Positions 1 to 8,663 of a DNA stretch of 64,000 nt are shown piece after piece. Origin of the DNA: Flagellimonas sediminis (GTDB taxonomy: Bacteria > Bacteroidota > Bacteroidia > Flavobacteriales > Flavobacteriaceae); contig NZ_JAAAMI010000002.1 of NCBI RefSeq assembly GCF_010500845.1, positions 453,461 through 517,460 on the forward strand. The letters are read 5' to 3'. The notes under the pieces are model-generated. The model ran no database searches, was not told where the DNA came from, and saw nothing but the letters and a program-made list of their open reading frames with translations. The translations under genes and the position numbers were made by a program. Position 1 is the first letter of the stretch, and every line of letters begins with the position of its first letter.

Positions 1-566
1 GCCTTAAAACAACGATCTACATAATTTTGATAGATTTCGCCCATTCGTGGACGCTTGGCCATGGCATCCGCCTCTACCAACTCCGGGTTTTGAAAATAGG
101 CCTTAACGGTGATCAAACTGTTCTTGTAGGATGATATGCGGTTTTGGATCTGCTTGTATTTATAAATATCCTTGTCAAGCCCCATTTCCTTGATGATGGA
201 AGCGATCAACCGTTGGGAATCCTGCGTGTCATAAATGGTAAAATTGCTGGGGAAGCCCAATTTATCGCCATCAAAACGCAACAATTTGGCAAATACGGAG
301 TGAAAGGTCCCCATCCAAAGATTCTTGGCCTCCGAATTCCCCACAATGGAGGCAATCCGCTTCTTCATTTCACGTGCCGCTTTGTTGGTAAAGGTCAAGG
401 CCAAGATGTTAAAGGAGTCTACTCCCTGCTCCATCAAATGGGCTATACGGTAGGTCAATACACGGGTCTTTCCCGAGCCCGCTCCAGCAATTACCATCAA
501 TGGTCCATCCTTGTGCAGTACAGGGGCACGTTGCGCATCGTTCAATTCATCCAAAAAAGTACTCAA
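1..566 (-). CDS. uvrD: ATP-dependent DNA helicase UvrD/PcrA, N-terminal part (runs off the window)
   Basis: Superfamily 1A 3'-5' DNA helicase used in nucleotide excision and mismatch repair. Only the first 188 codons are inside the window. Reading the minus strand, a family-typical N-terminus (FLDELNDAQR) is followed by the Walker A motif AGAGSGKT at about residues 27-34 and motif Ia TFTNKAAREMKKR at about residues 60-72. The start is probably the TTG at 566-564: an in-frame stop lies five codons upstream and no ATG is available in between. The gene points out of the window and is divergent from the DsrE-like gene. The C-terminal helicase half and the length cannot be judged. The assignment to UvrD rather than Rep is from general resemblance. 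Confidence 0.9.
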   Translation of the reverse strand, partial: MSTFLDELNDAQRAPVLHKDGPLMVIAGAGSGKTRVLTYRIAHLMEQGVDSFNILALTFTNKAAREMKKRIASIVGNSEAKNLWMGTFHSVFAKLLRFDGDKLGFPSNFTIYDTQDSQRLIASIIKEMGLDKDIYKYKQIQNRISSYKNSLITVKAYFQNPELVEADAMAKRPRMGEIYQNYVDRCFK

Positions 567-706
567 CAGGTCAAATCTTTAAAAAGTAGGGGTGAAATTA
601 GCCAATAATGGACTGATGCTAAAATCATACTTTCAATTTTTATAAACACTGGCATCGAAAATCAATACATTTTTAAATATATTTAGGGCCTCAACTTATA
701 TTGCTG

Positions 707-1246
707 ATGAATTTTCACCATTTTCCCCTATTCCTCCTTTTTCTTTTTGGTTTTTTAGGAATTTCACAAGAGAAAAGTACTGGCCCTGTCATTGCTGATT
801 ATGGCCCGGTTTTCAAAATTGAAAACCCCGATTTTAAAACCGACATGTCACAAGAATTCAAGGTAGTGTTCGATGTTATGGACAGCCCGGAATCCCATAC
901 TATGCTGAACCAGAAATTGGAAACGGCTGCCCGGTTCCTGAACCTTCACGCTCAAGCCGGCATACCTGTATCCCAATTAAAGGTTGCCGTGATCGTACAC
1001 AACGCGGCTTCCAAGGACATCACCCATGATGAAGCCTACAAGGCTCGGTTTGGGGTTGCCAACCCAAATTCTGGTATGGTGCAAGCTTTGCTTGATGCCG
1101 GGGTCGAAATCATTTATTGTGGGCAATCTTCCATGGCAAGGAATTTTCCCAAGGAGGATTTGATTCCAGGGGTGAAAATTGCCCTTTCCGCCATGACCGC
1201 CAACATTCAATTGCAAAACCAAGGATACCGTCCAATTAAATTATAA
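707..1246 (+). CDS. Secreted DsrE-family protein
   Basis: A 179-residue protein starting with a hydrophobic signal peptide (residues 1-21) and followed by a DsrE/DsrF-like alpha/beta domain. The C-terminal half shows the family pattern: a beta strand LKVAVIVHN, a segment NPNSGMVQALLDAGVEI, and a single conserved cysteine in IIYCGQS (about residue 138). DsrE-like domains act in sulfur relay or bind small ligands; exported flavobacterial versions have no defined role. I start at ATG 707, not at the TTG six bases upstream. The gene ends 6 bp before an M20 amidohydrolase on the same strand, so the two are probably cotranscribed. The precise function is unknown. Confidence 0.75.
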   Translation: MNFHHFPLFLLFLFGFLGISQEKSTGPVIADYGPVFKIENPDFKTDMSQEFKVVFDVMDSPESHTMLNQKLETAARFLNLHAQAGIPVSQLKVAVIVHNAASKDITHDEAYKARFGVANPNSGMVQALLDAGVEIIYCGQSSMARNFPKEDLIPGVKIALSAMTANIQLQNQGYRPIKL

Positions 1247-1252
1247 ACCAAC

Positions 1253-2539
1253 ATGATGAAGAACATTTTACCGCTTGCCCTTTTTTGTGCAAGCTTAACC
1301 ATCTATGCCCAGCACGGGTTGGAAAAAGACATTGCCGCCGTTGAATCCAAGGTAATTGAATGGAGACGCGACATTCATGAACATCCTGAATTGAGTAACA
1401 GGGAGTTCCAAACAGCAGAAAAAATTGCAGCACACCTAAAATCACTAGGCATTGAAGTGCAAACAGGTGTTGCCCATACCGGTGTGGTCGGGTTGTTAAA
1501 GGGAAAGAAACCAGGTAAAGTGGTTGCACTTCGTGCCGATATTGATGCCCTGCCCGTTATTGAACGAAACGATCTTCCTTTCAAATCCAATGTGAAATCC
1601 GAGTATTTGGGTCAGGAAGTTGGTGTAATGCACGCTTGTGGACACGATACCCACATCGCTATTTTGATGGGTGTTGCCGAAGTACTTTCCAAGAACACGG
1701 ATAAAATCCGAGGCACCATAAAATTCATCTTCCAACCCGCGGAAGAGGGTGCTCCTCCCGGAGAGGAAGGTGGTGCCGAATTGATGGTAAAAGAAGGCGT
1801 ACTGGATAACCCAAAGGTGGATGCCATTTACGGACTACACATTGGCTCTTACCTTCCTGTGGGGCAAATTGCCTATAAACCAGGAGGGGCTTTGGCCGCT
1901 GCACAACGTTTTGTGGTGACCATCAAAGGAAAACAAACACACGGTTCGGCTCCGTGGGCTGGAATCGACCCCATTTATGTGGCTTCCAAAATTGTAGATG
2001 GTTATCAATCGATCATCAGCCGTGAAATGGAATTGACCAAGGAAGCGGCCGTAATCACCGTGGGCAAGATCAGTGGTGGGGTTAGAAACAACATCATTCC
2101 TGAAAGTGCCGAGCTTGTAGGAACCATTCGAACTTTGGATTACGATATGCAAAAACAGTTGAACCAACGTATGATCGAAATGGCACAGGATATCGCAAAA
2201 GCCTATCGCGCTGAAGCGACCGTGGAAATTGCCAAAGGCGTTCCAATCACCTATAATGATGTAGATCTCACCGAAAAGTCCCTACCCAGCCTACAACAAA
2301 TGGCCGGTGCAGAAAATGTACACTTGATCAAAGCGGTGACTGGAGCCGAGGACTTCTCTTTCTATCAAGAAAAAATTCCAGGTTTCTTTTTCATTTTGGG
2401 CGGAAAAGATCCAAATGCCGGGCCAGGGGAATATTACCCACACCATACACCTGATTTCAAGATCGATGATAGTGGGTTGTTACTGGGTGTTAAGTCCATG
2501 ACGGAAATTGCTTTGGATTATTTGGATAGAAGCAAATAA
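1253..2539 (+). CDS. M20D-family amidohydrolase, exported
   Basis: A 428-residue metallopeptidase/amidohydrolase of the M20D group (hippurate hydrolase, N-acyl or IAA-amino acid hydrolase type). Such enzymes cleave N-acyl or amide bonds of amino acid conjugates. A signal peptide covers about residues 1-19 (cleaved after IYAQ). The M20D hallmarks are present: RRDIHEHPELSNREFQTA near the N-terminus, the metal-binding MHACGHDTH at about residues 126-134 where Cys replaces the bridging Asp, an EEGAPPGEEGGAE catalytic region, the lid domain KQTHGSAPWAGIDPI, and the C-terminal histidine in YYPHHTPDF. It follows the DsrE-like gene by 6 bp. The substrate cannot be told from sequence. Confidence 0.9.
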   Translation: MMKNILPLALFCASLTIYAQHGLEKDIAAVESKVIEWRRDIHEHPELSNREFQTAEKIAAHLKSLGIEVQTGVAHTGVVGLLKGKKPGKVVALRADIDALPVIERNDLPFKSNVKSEYLGQEVGVMHACGHDTHIAILMGVAEVLSKNTDKIRGTIKFIFQPAEEGAPPGEEGGAELMVKEGVLDNPKVDAIYGLHIGSYLPVGQIAYKPGGALAAAQRFVVTIKGKQTHGSAPWAGIDPIYVASKIVDGYQSIISREMELTKEAAVITVGKISGGVRNNIIPESAELVGTIRTLDYDMQKQLNQRMIEMAQDIAKAYRAEATVEIAKGVPITYNDVDLTEKSLPSLQQMAGAENVHLIKAVTGAEDFSFYQEKIPGFFFILGGKDPNAGPGEYYPHHTPDFKIDDSGLLLGVKSMTEIALDYLDRSK

Positions 2540-2636
2540 AACCTAACTCAAAATTTAAATCGGGCCCCAATGTCTTCCTTTATTTGGAATTTGGACATTG
2601 GGGCTTGATATTTGTAACGTACCTGAATTTTAAAAC

Positions 2637-4211
2637 ATGGACCCAATTCTTGATTTTTTAGGCGACATCACATGGTGGGGCTGGATTCTCATCTTTCTTT
2701 TAATCGTTGCCATCCGCGATATCTTTTTCCAAAAAGCTCATACCATCAGCCATAATTTTCCCATTGTGGGGCATTTGCGTTACTGGCTGGAAAGTATCGG
2801 ACCGGAAATGCGCCAATATTTTGTGGCCAACAACCGTGAAGAGCTTCCTTTTAACCGAATTGAAAGAAGCTGGATCTACGCTTCTGCCAAAAAAGAAAAC
2901 AATTACGAAGGATTTGGGACCGATCGCGACATTTACAAGCACCAGCACATTTTTGTAAAGAATGCAATGATCGGGTATCAGGTTCCCGAACAGCACCCAA
3001 ACATCAAAGACCCCTATTTTGTGCCCTGTGCCAAGGTCATGGGCGCCTATAACAAACGGAAGAAACCATATCGCCCTGCATCCATCATCAATGTTTCAGC
3101 GATGAGTTTTGGATCTTTATCCGCCGCGGCCATTGAATCGCTCAACCAAGGCGTGGAAAAATGCCATGCCTACCATAATACGGGTGAAGGTGGACTTTCA
3201 CCCTACCACAAAAAAGGTGGTGATGTCATATTTCATTTTGGCACTGGATATTTCGGGGTACGTAGCAAGGATGGTAATTTCTCCATGGAAAAAATGAAGA
3301 TTTTGGTGGATGAAAACCCGTGCATCAAAGCCATTGAAATCAAATTATCGCAAGGAGCCAAACCGGGCAAAGGTGGCGTGCTGCCTGGCTCCAAGATAAC
3401 ACATGAGCTGGCCGAGATTCGAGGTGTTGAGGTTGGAAAAGATGTCATCTCCCCTCCTACCCATAAAGCCTTCAAAAATATCTCAGAGCTCATGCAACTT
3501 ATTGAGTCCATAGCCAATGAAACCGGATTGCCCGTGGGCATTAAAGGAGCCATTGGTAAATTGGACCAATGGGAAGAACTCGCCGACCTGATGATCAAAT
3601 CGGGAAAAGGACCTGATTTCATCACCATTGATGGTGGCGAGGGCGGAACTGGAGCAGCACCTCCTAGCTTTGCGGACCACGTTTCACTGCCATGGACCTA
3701 TGGTTTCTCATCGGTTTACAAACTCTTTTTGGACCGTGGATTAACCAACCGTATTGTATTTATTGGAAGTGGAAAGTTGGGATTTCCCGCCAAAGGGGCC
3801 ATGGCCTTTGCCATGGGCGCGGATTGCATCAATGTGGCCAGGGAGGCCATGATGAGCATTGGTTGTATCCAAGCGCAGGTTTGCCACACCAACAGATGTC
3901 CTTCCGGTGTGGCAACACAGAACAAATGGCTGCAAAAAGGTATCAACGTGCCTCTGAAATCGGACAGGTTGGCCCAATATTTCAAGACGTATCGTAAAGA
4001 ATTACTGGAGATTACGCATGCGGCCGGGTATGAGCATCCATGCCAATTTCATATGGAAGACATTCAAGTAAATGTAGATGATGACTACCTTAGCAGTAAT
4101 TTAAGGTCCGTGTTCAAATACCAAAAAGAAGAGGTGGATTTTACCTCCATGCAAAAACTTTATGATTGTGTTCACTTAGGCGGACGCCCATCATTGGAAA
4201 AAACATTATAA
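2637..4211 (+). CDS. FMN-binding glutamate synthase family protein, membrane anchored
   Basis: A 524-residue protein with an N-terminal membrane helix (about residues 12-30, WWGWILIFLLIVAI) followed by the FMN-binding barrel of the glutamate synthase large subunit. Visible family features are the FMN-domain segment INVSAMSFGSLSAAAIESLN, ISPPTHKAF, DFITIDGGEGGTGAAPPSF and the cysteine cluster CIQAQVCHTNRCP that would bind a 3Fe-4S cluster. It lacks the glutaminase domain and the GXGXG domain of true GltB (about 1500 residues), so it is unlikely to be a complete GOGAT. Proteins of this size are common in Bacteroidota and have no firm function. A 97-bp gap upstream suggests its own promoter. Confidence 0.85.
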   Translation: MDPILDFLGDITWWGWILIFLLIVAIRDIFFQKAHTISHNFPIVGHLRYWLESIGPEMRQYFVANNREELPFNRIERSWIYASAKKENNYEGFGTDRDIYKHQHIFVKNAMIGYQVPEQHPNIKDPYFVPCAKVMGAYNKRKKPYRPASIINVSAMSFGSLSAAAIESLNQGVEKCHAYHNTGEGGLSPYHKKGGDVIFHFGTGYFGVRSKDGNFSMEKMKILVDENPCIKAIEIKLSQGAKPGKGGVLPGSKITHELAEIRGVEVGKDVISPPTHKAFKNISELMQLIESIANETGLPVGIKGAIGKLDQWEELADLMIKSGKGPDFITIDGGEGGTGAAPPSFADHVSLPWTYGFSSVYKLFLDRGLTNRIVFIGSGKLGFPAKGAMAFAMGADCINVAREAMMSIGCIQAQVCHTNRCPSGVATQNKWLQKGINVPLKSDRLAQYFKTYRKELLEITHAAGYEHPCQFHMEDIQVNVDDDYLSSNLRSVFKYQKEEVDFTSMQKLYDCVHLGGRPSLEKTL

Positions 4212-4248
4212 TTTAGCCCTGAATATTTTAACGAACAAGTCATTACTT

Positions 4249-5022
4249 ATGAGAAGACATTTACCCCTTATACTGTTCCTAAGCATAGCTACCACTGCGT
4301 TTTCCCAAAAGAAAAGCGACCTTATTGCGGAAATTGAAAGTTTGAAGACCAAAATTTCCGAGGTGGAACAAGATTTGGCCAAAGCCAAGCGCGAAATTTC
4401 ATCGGCCAATGCCAAAGCGGAAACCTTGGATACTGAAAATGCCGGACTTCGCGACGCCAATGCCACCCTATTGGGCAACTTGAGTAATTTCTCTGAACTA
4501 TCCAAACAAAACTCGGAGAATGTGAACAAAGCCATGGCCGCACTTGCCCGCAAAGAAAAGCAACTTAGCGGTGTAAACGACATGATCTCCGCCAACGACT
4601 CCACGGCCATTGTATCCTTGACCCGCATAAAACAAACCTTGGGTGAAAATGCCAATGTAGCCGTAGGAGAAGGTGTAATTTCCATTTCGAACAGTTTGAA
4701 CAATCTTTTCGGTTCTGACACTTCTTCCAAATTAACAGAGGAAGGCAAAGCATGGTTGGCCAATGTTTCCAAAGTGATCAAGGCGAACCCCAACTTCAAG
4801 GCAGAAGTAGAAGGATTGAACATGACAGGCGAATTTGGCCCAACTTATGACCAAGCTGCTGCTGTAGCCAAAGAATTGGTGGAAACCTTGGAAATCCCAG
4901 CAACACGTATTGCCATTACTGCCAAAGACGGTAATTTTAAAGAAGGCATCAACATAAAATTGCAGCCTGACTACAAAGGATTTTATGCCAAGGCCAAGGA
5001 AAGTGCCAAAGCGAGTCAATAA
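4249..5022 (+). CDS. Exported coiled-coil protein with degenerate OmpA-like C-terminus
   Basis: A 257-residue protein with a signal peptide (residues 1-19, ending TTAFSQ). Residues about 22-115 form a long coiled coil rich in Glu, Lys and Ala with heptad spacing. The C-terminal 120 residues contain VISISNSLNNLF, LTEEGKAWLANVSKVIKANP and a helix-strand arrangement reminiscent of the OmpA peptidoglycan-binding fold, but the normal D and R ligands are not evident. It is probably a periplasmic structural protein. It follows the glutamate synthase-like gene by 37 bp and precedes a small membrane protein by 73 bp. I do not recognise a specific family. Confidence 0.6.
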   Translation: MRRHLPLILFLSIATTAFSQKKSDLIAEIESLKTKISEVEQDLAKAKREISSANAKAETLDTENAGLRDANATLLGNLSNFSELSKQNSENVNKAMAALARKEKQLSGVNDMISANDSTAIVSLTRIKQTLGENANVAVGEGVISISNSLNNLFGSDTSSKLTEEGKAWLANVSKVIKANPNFKAEVEGLNMTGEFGPTYDQAAAVAKELVETLEIPATRIAITAKDGNFKEGINIKLQPDYKGFYAKAKESAKASQ

Positions 5023-5095
5023 CCCATTGGCTACACATACTTTTTAGGATTTTGGTTCGTTCTTGGTAAAGTAAAATCAAAAACCAAACTATCCT

Positions 5096-5617
5096 ATGAG
5101 TGGAGATCAAATCCTTCAGCTATTTGCCTATTTAATGCCTGCAGTTGTAACCGGGGCGGTTGCCTTTTACTTTTTTAGATTGCATACCCGAAATGAAGAT
5201 GGCAGACGCCGTTTTCTATTGCATAAAGATTCCCAAAAGGATACGCTGCCCGTCCGTTTGCAAGCCTATGAGCGCATGGCCCTTTTCTTGGAACGAATCG
5301 CGTTGAACAGCCTTGTGGTAAGGGTGGCGCCAAAAACCAAAAGTAAAAGCGATTACGAGAACCTACTCATACAACAGATAGAAACGGAGTTTGAGCATAA
5401 CCTATCCCAACAGATCTACATGACGGATGAATGCTGGAACATTATCAAAACGGCTAAAAATGCCACAATCCAGATCATTCGTAGTGCTGGTATGAGCCAA
5501 ACGGATTCCCCGGACAAGTTGAGGGAAGACATCCTCAACCAAACCATGGAAAAGCAATCCCCTTCACAGACCGCTTTGGCGTTTGTAAAAAAAGAAGTGA
5601 GCGAACTTTGGGATTGA
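5096..5617 (+). CDS. Conserved membrane-anchored hypothetical protein
   Basis: A 173-residue protein with one N-terminal transmembrane helix (about residues 7-27, LFAYLMPAVVTGAVAFYFF) and a soluble, mostly helical cytoplasmic part rich in charged residues. The segment RLQAYERMALFLERIALNSLV and the region QQIETEFEHNLSQQIYMTDECWNIIKTAKN are what I associate with a small flavobacterial family without assigned function. No catalytic motif is visible. It is convergent with the patatin gene, with a single base between stops, and no terminator hairpin is seen there. Confidence 0.6.
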   Translation: MSGDQILQLFAYLMPAVVTGAVAFYFFRLHTRNEDGRRRFLLHKDSQKDTLPVRLQAYERMALFLERIALNSLVVRVAPKTKSKSDYENLLIQQIETEFEHNLSQQIYMTDECWNIIKTAKNATIQIIRSAGMSQTDSPDKLREDILNQTMEKQSPSQTALAFVKKEVSELWD

Positions 5618-5618
5618 C

Positions 5619-6533
5619 CTATTCCTGCATTTCGGGACTGATCGGACTGGTTTCCTCATTCTTGTTCTTGGCATAGAGGTAACCGCGTTTCCACCATAAT
5701 GTCATTCGTTCTTTATTGAAAATCAACGAGTTGGTTGTTAAAACCGTGGGTGTGTAATAGAAATTGATGATGGCGTCCTTTTGGTTCGCTACCAATTTGC
5801 CAATACGTACATTTTGGTTTTCGATCCTGTCCAACATAAAACTGAAAATGGTGGTAATCAGGTCGAACGGGTTTTTGGACGACATACGGTTCAAGTGGTT
5901 CACTTCGGTATGGAGTACCACCACATCCACCTCGGTTGCCCCACGCTGTAGGGCTTCCTCTATGGGTACCAGACTGCCCAAACCCCCATCGGCATACTCG
6001 CAGCCATTCTTTTTAACCAAACTCATAAAGGGCGTATAGTTGGAAGAAATCCAAATCCAATCACAAAACTCATCATAGGTACAATCATTGATGGACTTGT
6101 ATTCCACTTGGTTTAGGGAAAGGTTGGAAACCGTGACCACCACATCGGTGTCACTCTCCTTCAATTCTTCAAATTCCTCTATAGTAATGGAATCCCGAAT
6201 CAATTTTCTGAGGTTCTCGCTTTCGCCAAAGGTCTTTTTACCTCGGATAAAGTTTTTCACCACATTCCAGTGGTTGATGGCAATAATCTCTACCCCATGT
6301 TTTTTCTTGATGATGAAAGGACAGTTGTTAAAAATACTGTCTTGGTTCACCGAGGAATAGATTTCTTTGATCTTATCCAATTTGTTCAACGCCAGATGGG
6401 AAATCAAAAGACTCCCTGTGGACGTTCCCACAAAAAGGTCATACTTATGTTGGGCTTCCTGGATCAGGAATTGGGCCACCCCACCTGCAAAAGCTCCTTT
6501 ACTGCCCCCACCAGAAATGACCAATGCCCTCAT
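5619..6533 (-). CDS. Patatin-like phospholipase
   Basis: A 304-residue patatin-family lipid acyl hydrolase with a Ser-Asp dyad. The oxyanion-hole loop GGGSKG is at residues 8-13, the nucleophile elbow GTSTG at 36-40 gives Ser38, and the catalytic Asp is in ADGGLG (Asp182). There is no signal peptide, so it is probably cytoplasmic or loosely membrane associated and may act on membrane phospholipids. The start codon lies inside the last codon of the M1 aminopeptidase gene (ATGA overlap), which indicates translational coupling. The fold and dyad are clear; the substrate is unknown. Confidence 0.88.
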   Translation of the reverse strand: MRALVISGGGSKGAFAGGVAQFLIQEAQHKYDLFVGTSTGSLLISHLALNKLDKIKEIYSSVNQDSIFNNCPFIIKKKHGVEIIAINHWNVVKNFIRGKKTFGESENLRKLIRDSITIEEFEELKESDTDVVVTVSNLSLNQVEYKSINDCTYDEFCDWIWISSNYTPFMSLVKKNGCEYADGGLGSLVPIEEALQRGATEVDVVVLHTEVNHLNRMSSKNPFDLITTIFSFMLDRIENQNVRIGKLVANQKDAIINFYYTPTVLTTNSLIFNKERMTLWWKRGYLYAKNKNEETSPISPEMQE

Positions 6534-8617
6534 TCACTCAAAGTTTTGTCCAAATATTGCTTTTCTTCTTGATTTAGCAAAGGATATAAGGACTTAACCC
6601 TTGCCAGACCGCCTTCTTGCTTTAAAATTTCATTCAAAATATTACGTGCCGATTTTTTAAAATGCCAAACATGATGGCTACAGGCCTCTATCAAATTTTT
6701 GAGTGACTCATCATTGAACCCGCCGATACTTTTCAAATATTCAAAAGCCATTAACCGTGTTTCAAAATGATATTCCGCACCGGTATAATTACTCAATTCC
6801 TCCAAATAAGCAGGTTTTAAGTCGGAACGATATTCGGGGGTTACAAGAGCCAACGTTAACCATAACAATCGAATATTTTTATTGGGAAACCCGATGACGG
6901 ACTGCGTTTTATCAAGATAACGGCCCCTGCCCTCGGGAAAATCAGACCAAAGTTTGTACAAGGCTGATTCCACCGTGGTATAACTGGCATCCGTCAACAG
7001 CTCTTCTGCTGAACTTTGCAATTCTTCTGGCACTTTGTCCAAGGATAAAATGACAGCTTGCCGCACTTTTAAATCATCTTCCTTCAATACCTTTTCCAAA
7101 AATAAGGGCGATAGGCTCTTGCCATAATCCAAAATGAGGTTTTGTTTCAGTTGGGATGAGGTGAAGGAGTCCCAAGCGTTTGCCAATATCGTTTCCGTTT
7201 TGGTAGGATTGTTTTCTACTTCGTTTTTAATCTCAAAATACTGTTTGATAGAAGCATTTTTCTCCATCAAAAAGGTTTGCACACTTTCAAACGGAAAATC
7301 AGAATCGTGTAACCAAATAGATTCAAAATTGGAAAGTCCCATGCCGGAAACAGCCTCCATCTCCGCCATAAAATCGGGAATGGTCACATTTTCATATGCG
7401 TATTTATTTAGATAATTCTGGATTCCTTTCTTAAAATTGGCCTCTCCCAATTTATCCTGAAGCATCACCAAGGCCCAAGCGCCTTTCTCATAAAAGGTCA
7501 GACTTCCCGCCCCTGAATTCCTTAGGGCCTCGCCTTGGTCATCTTCCGATAAATTTTCCAAGGCACTGGCCGTTTCGAGCAAATGCCAATAAAAATAATC
7601 ATCCCCAAAAATGTCCTTTTCCGCCAAATAGGCATAAAACGTGGCAAACCCTTCGTGCAACCAATGGTGCTCGCTGCTGGTTTCGGTGACAAGATCTCCA
7701 AACCATTGATGGGCCAGTTCATGGGCATTCACATTCACGTAATTTTTATCCACAAAGGCTGTTGAATCAATCACGTATTGGTTGGAAAAAATGGTGCAGG
7801 TAGTGTTTTCCATACCCGCATATAAAAAATCCTGAACAGGGACTTGTTTGTAATTCTGCCACGGATAAGGCACGCCGATTTCCTTCTCCAAAAAATCAAA
7901 AATATGTTGGGTGTAACGATACGTGGGCTCCACTTTTAAGCTGTCCTTGGGTTCGTAATACAGTTCAATGGGCACTCCGGATGAAGATTTGAGCTCTTTT
8001 TTATCAAAATCCCCAATGGCAAAACCGACCAAATAACTGCTCATGGGTTGCTTCATTTCGAAAAACCAATGTTTGGAATCCCGAATACTATTAAAACTTC
8101 TATCTAGCTTCCCATTTGAAATCACCTTATACTTCCTAGGAGCGGCTATTATGATATCAAACTCTACTTTTTCGGTCATGTCATCTAAACTGGGTAGCCA
8201 ATAGCTGGTATATTTCCCTTGACCTTGGGTCCAGATTTGTTCATTTCCTTTTATATTGTCATTACATCCCAAAAAATAAACCGTCTGTTTAGGAGAAGTT
8301 TCATAGTAGATATATAGCTTATTGTTCCTGGAAGGTTTTAGTTTTTTGTGAACTACCAGCTTTTTATTGTCATAAAAATGACGCACCTTTTTTCCATTCA
8401 GTTCTACATTAAAGATTTTCATATTTTGTGCATCCAGAAAAAAAGTGTCAAGTTGTGAAATGACATCAAATGTATATTCTACTGACCCCTTTATTTTCAG
8501 ACTATCAACATCCACATAAAAAAATGGTTTGGCATGGATAAAATCCACCTTGTCCTGAACCTGGGCGTTCAAGAGGTGCACAAATAGGAAAAAAATAAGA
8601 ATCGGGTTCAGCTTCAT
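6530..8617 (-). CDS. M1-family zinc aminopeptidase, exported
   Basis: A 695-residue metallopeptidase of the gluzincin M1 family. A signal peptide occupies residues 1-18 (FFLFVHLLNAQ). The exopeptidase motif appears as YAGMENTTC, a GAMEN variant, and the zinc site HELAH is near residues 297-301, followed about 18 residues later by the second zinc ligand in LHEGFATFYAYLAE. The C-terminal third is a helical HEAT-like domain. It would trim N-terminal residues from peptides in the periplasm. The gene is divergent from recG across a 46-bp gap, and its stop overlaps the start of the patatin gene. Confidence 0.92.
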   Translation of the reverse strand: MKLNPILIFFLFVHLLNAQVQDKVDFIHAKPFFYVDVDSLKIKGSVEYTFDVISQLDTFFLDAQNMKIFNVELNGKKVRHFYDNKKLVVHKKLKPSRNNKLYIYYETSPKQTVYFLGCNDNIKGNEQIWTQGQGKYTSYWLPSLDDMTEKVEFDIIIAAPRKYKVISNGKLDRSFNSIRDSKHWFFEMKQPMSSYLVGFAIGDFDKKELKSSSGVPIELYYEPKDSLKVEPTYRYTQHIFDFLEKEIGVPYPWQNYKQVPVQDFLYAGMENTTCTIFSNQYVIDSTAFVDKNYVNVNAHELAHQWFGDLVTETSSEHHWLHEGFATFYAYLAEKDIFGDDYFYWHLLETASALENLSEDDQGEALRNSGAGSLTFYEKGAWALVMLQDKLGEANFKKGIQNYLNKYAYENVTIPDFMAEMEAVSGMGLSNFESIWLHDSDFPFESVQTFLMEKNASIKQYFEIKNEVENNPTKTETILANAWDSFTSSQLKQNLILDYGKSLSPLFLEKVLKEDDLKVRQAVILSLDKVPEELQSSAEELLTDASYTTVESALYKLWSDFPEGRGRYLDKTQSVIGFPNKNIRLLWLTLALVTPEYRSDLKPAYLEELSNYTGAEYHFETRLMAFEYLKSIGGFNDESLKNLIEACSHHVWHFKKSARNILNEILKQEGGLARVKSLYPLLNQEEKQYLDKTLSE

Positions 8618-8663
8618 ACGATCATCCCATCAAAAGTCCTTCCAAATTACATATTTTAGTTCG

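Noticed and set aside
144..608. 154-codon plus-strand frame at the window start
   Set aside because: It is a shadow of uvrD on the minus strand, which shows clear helicase motifs.
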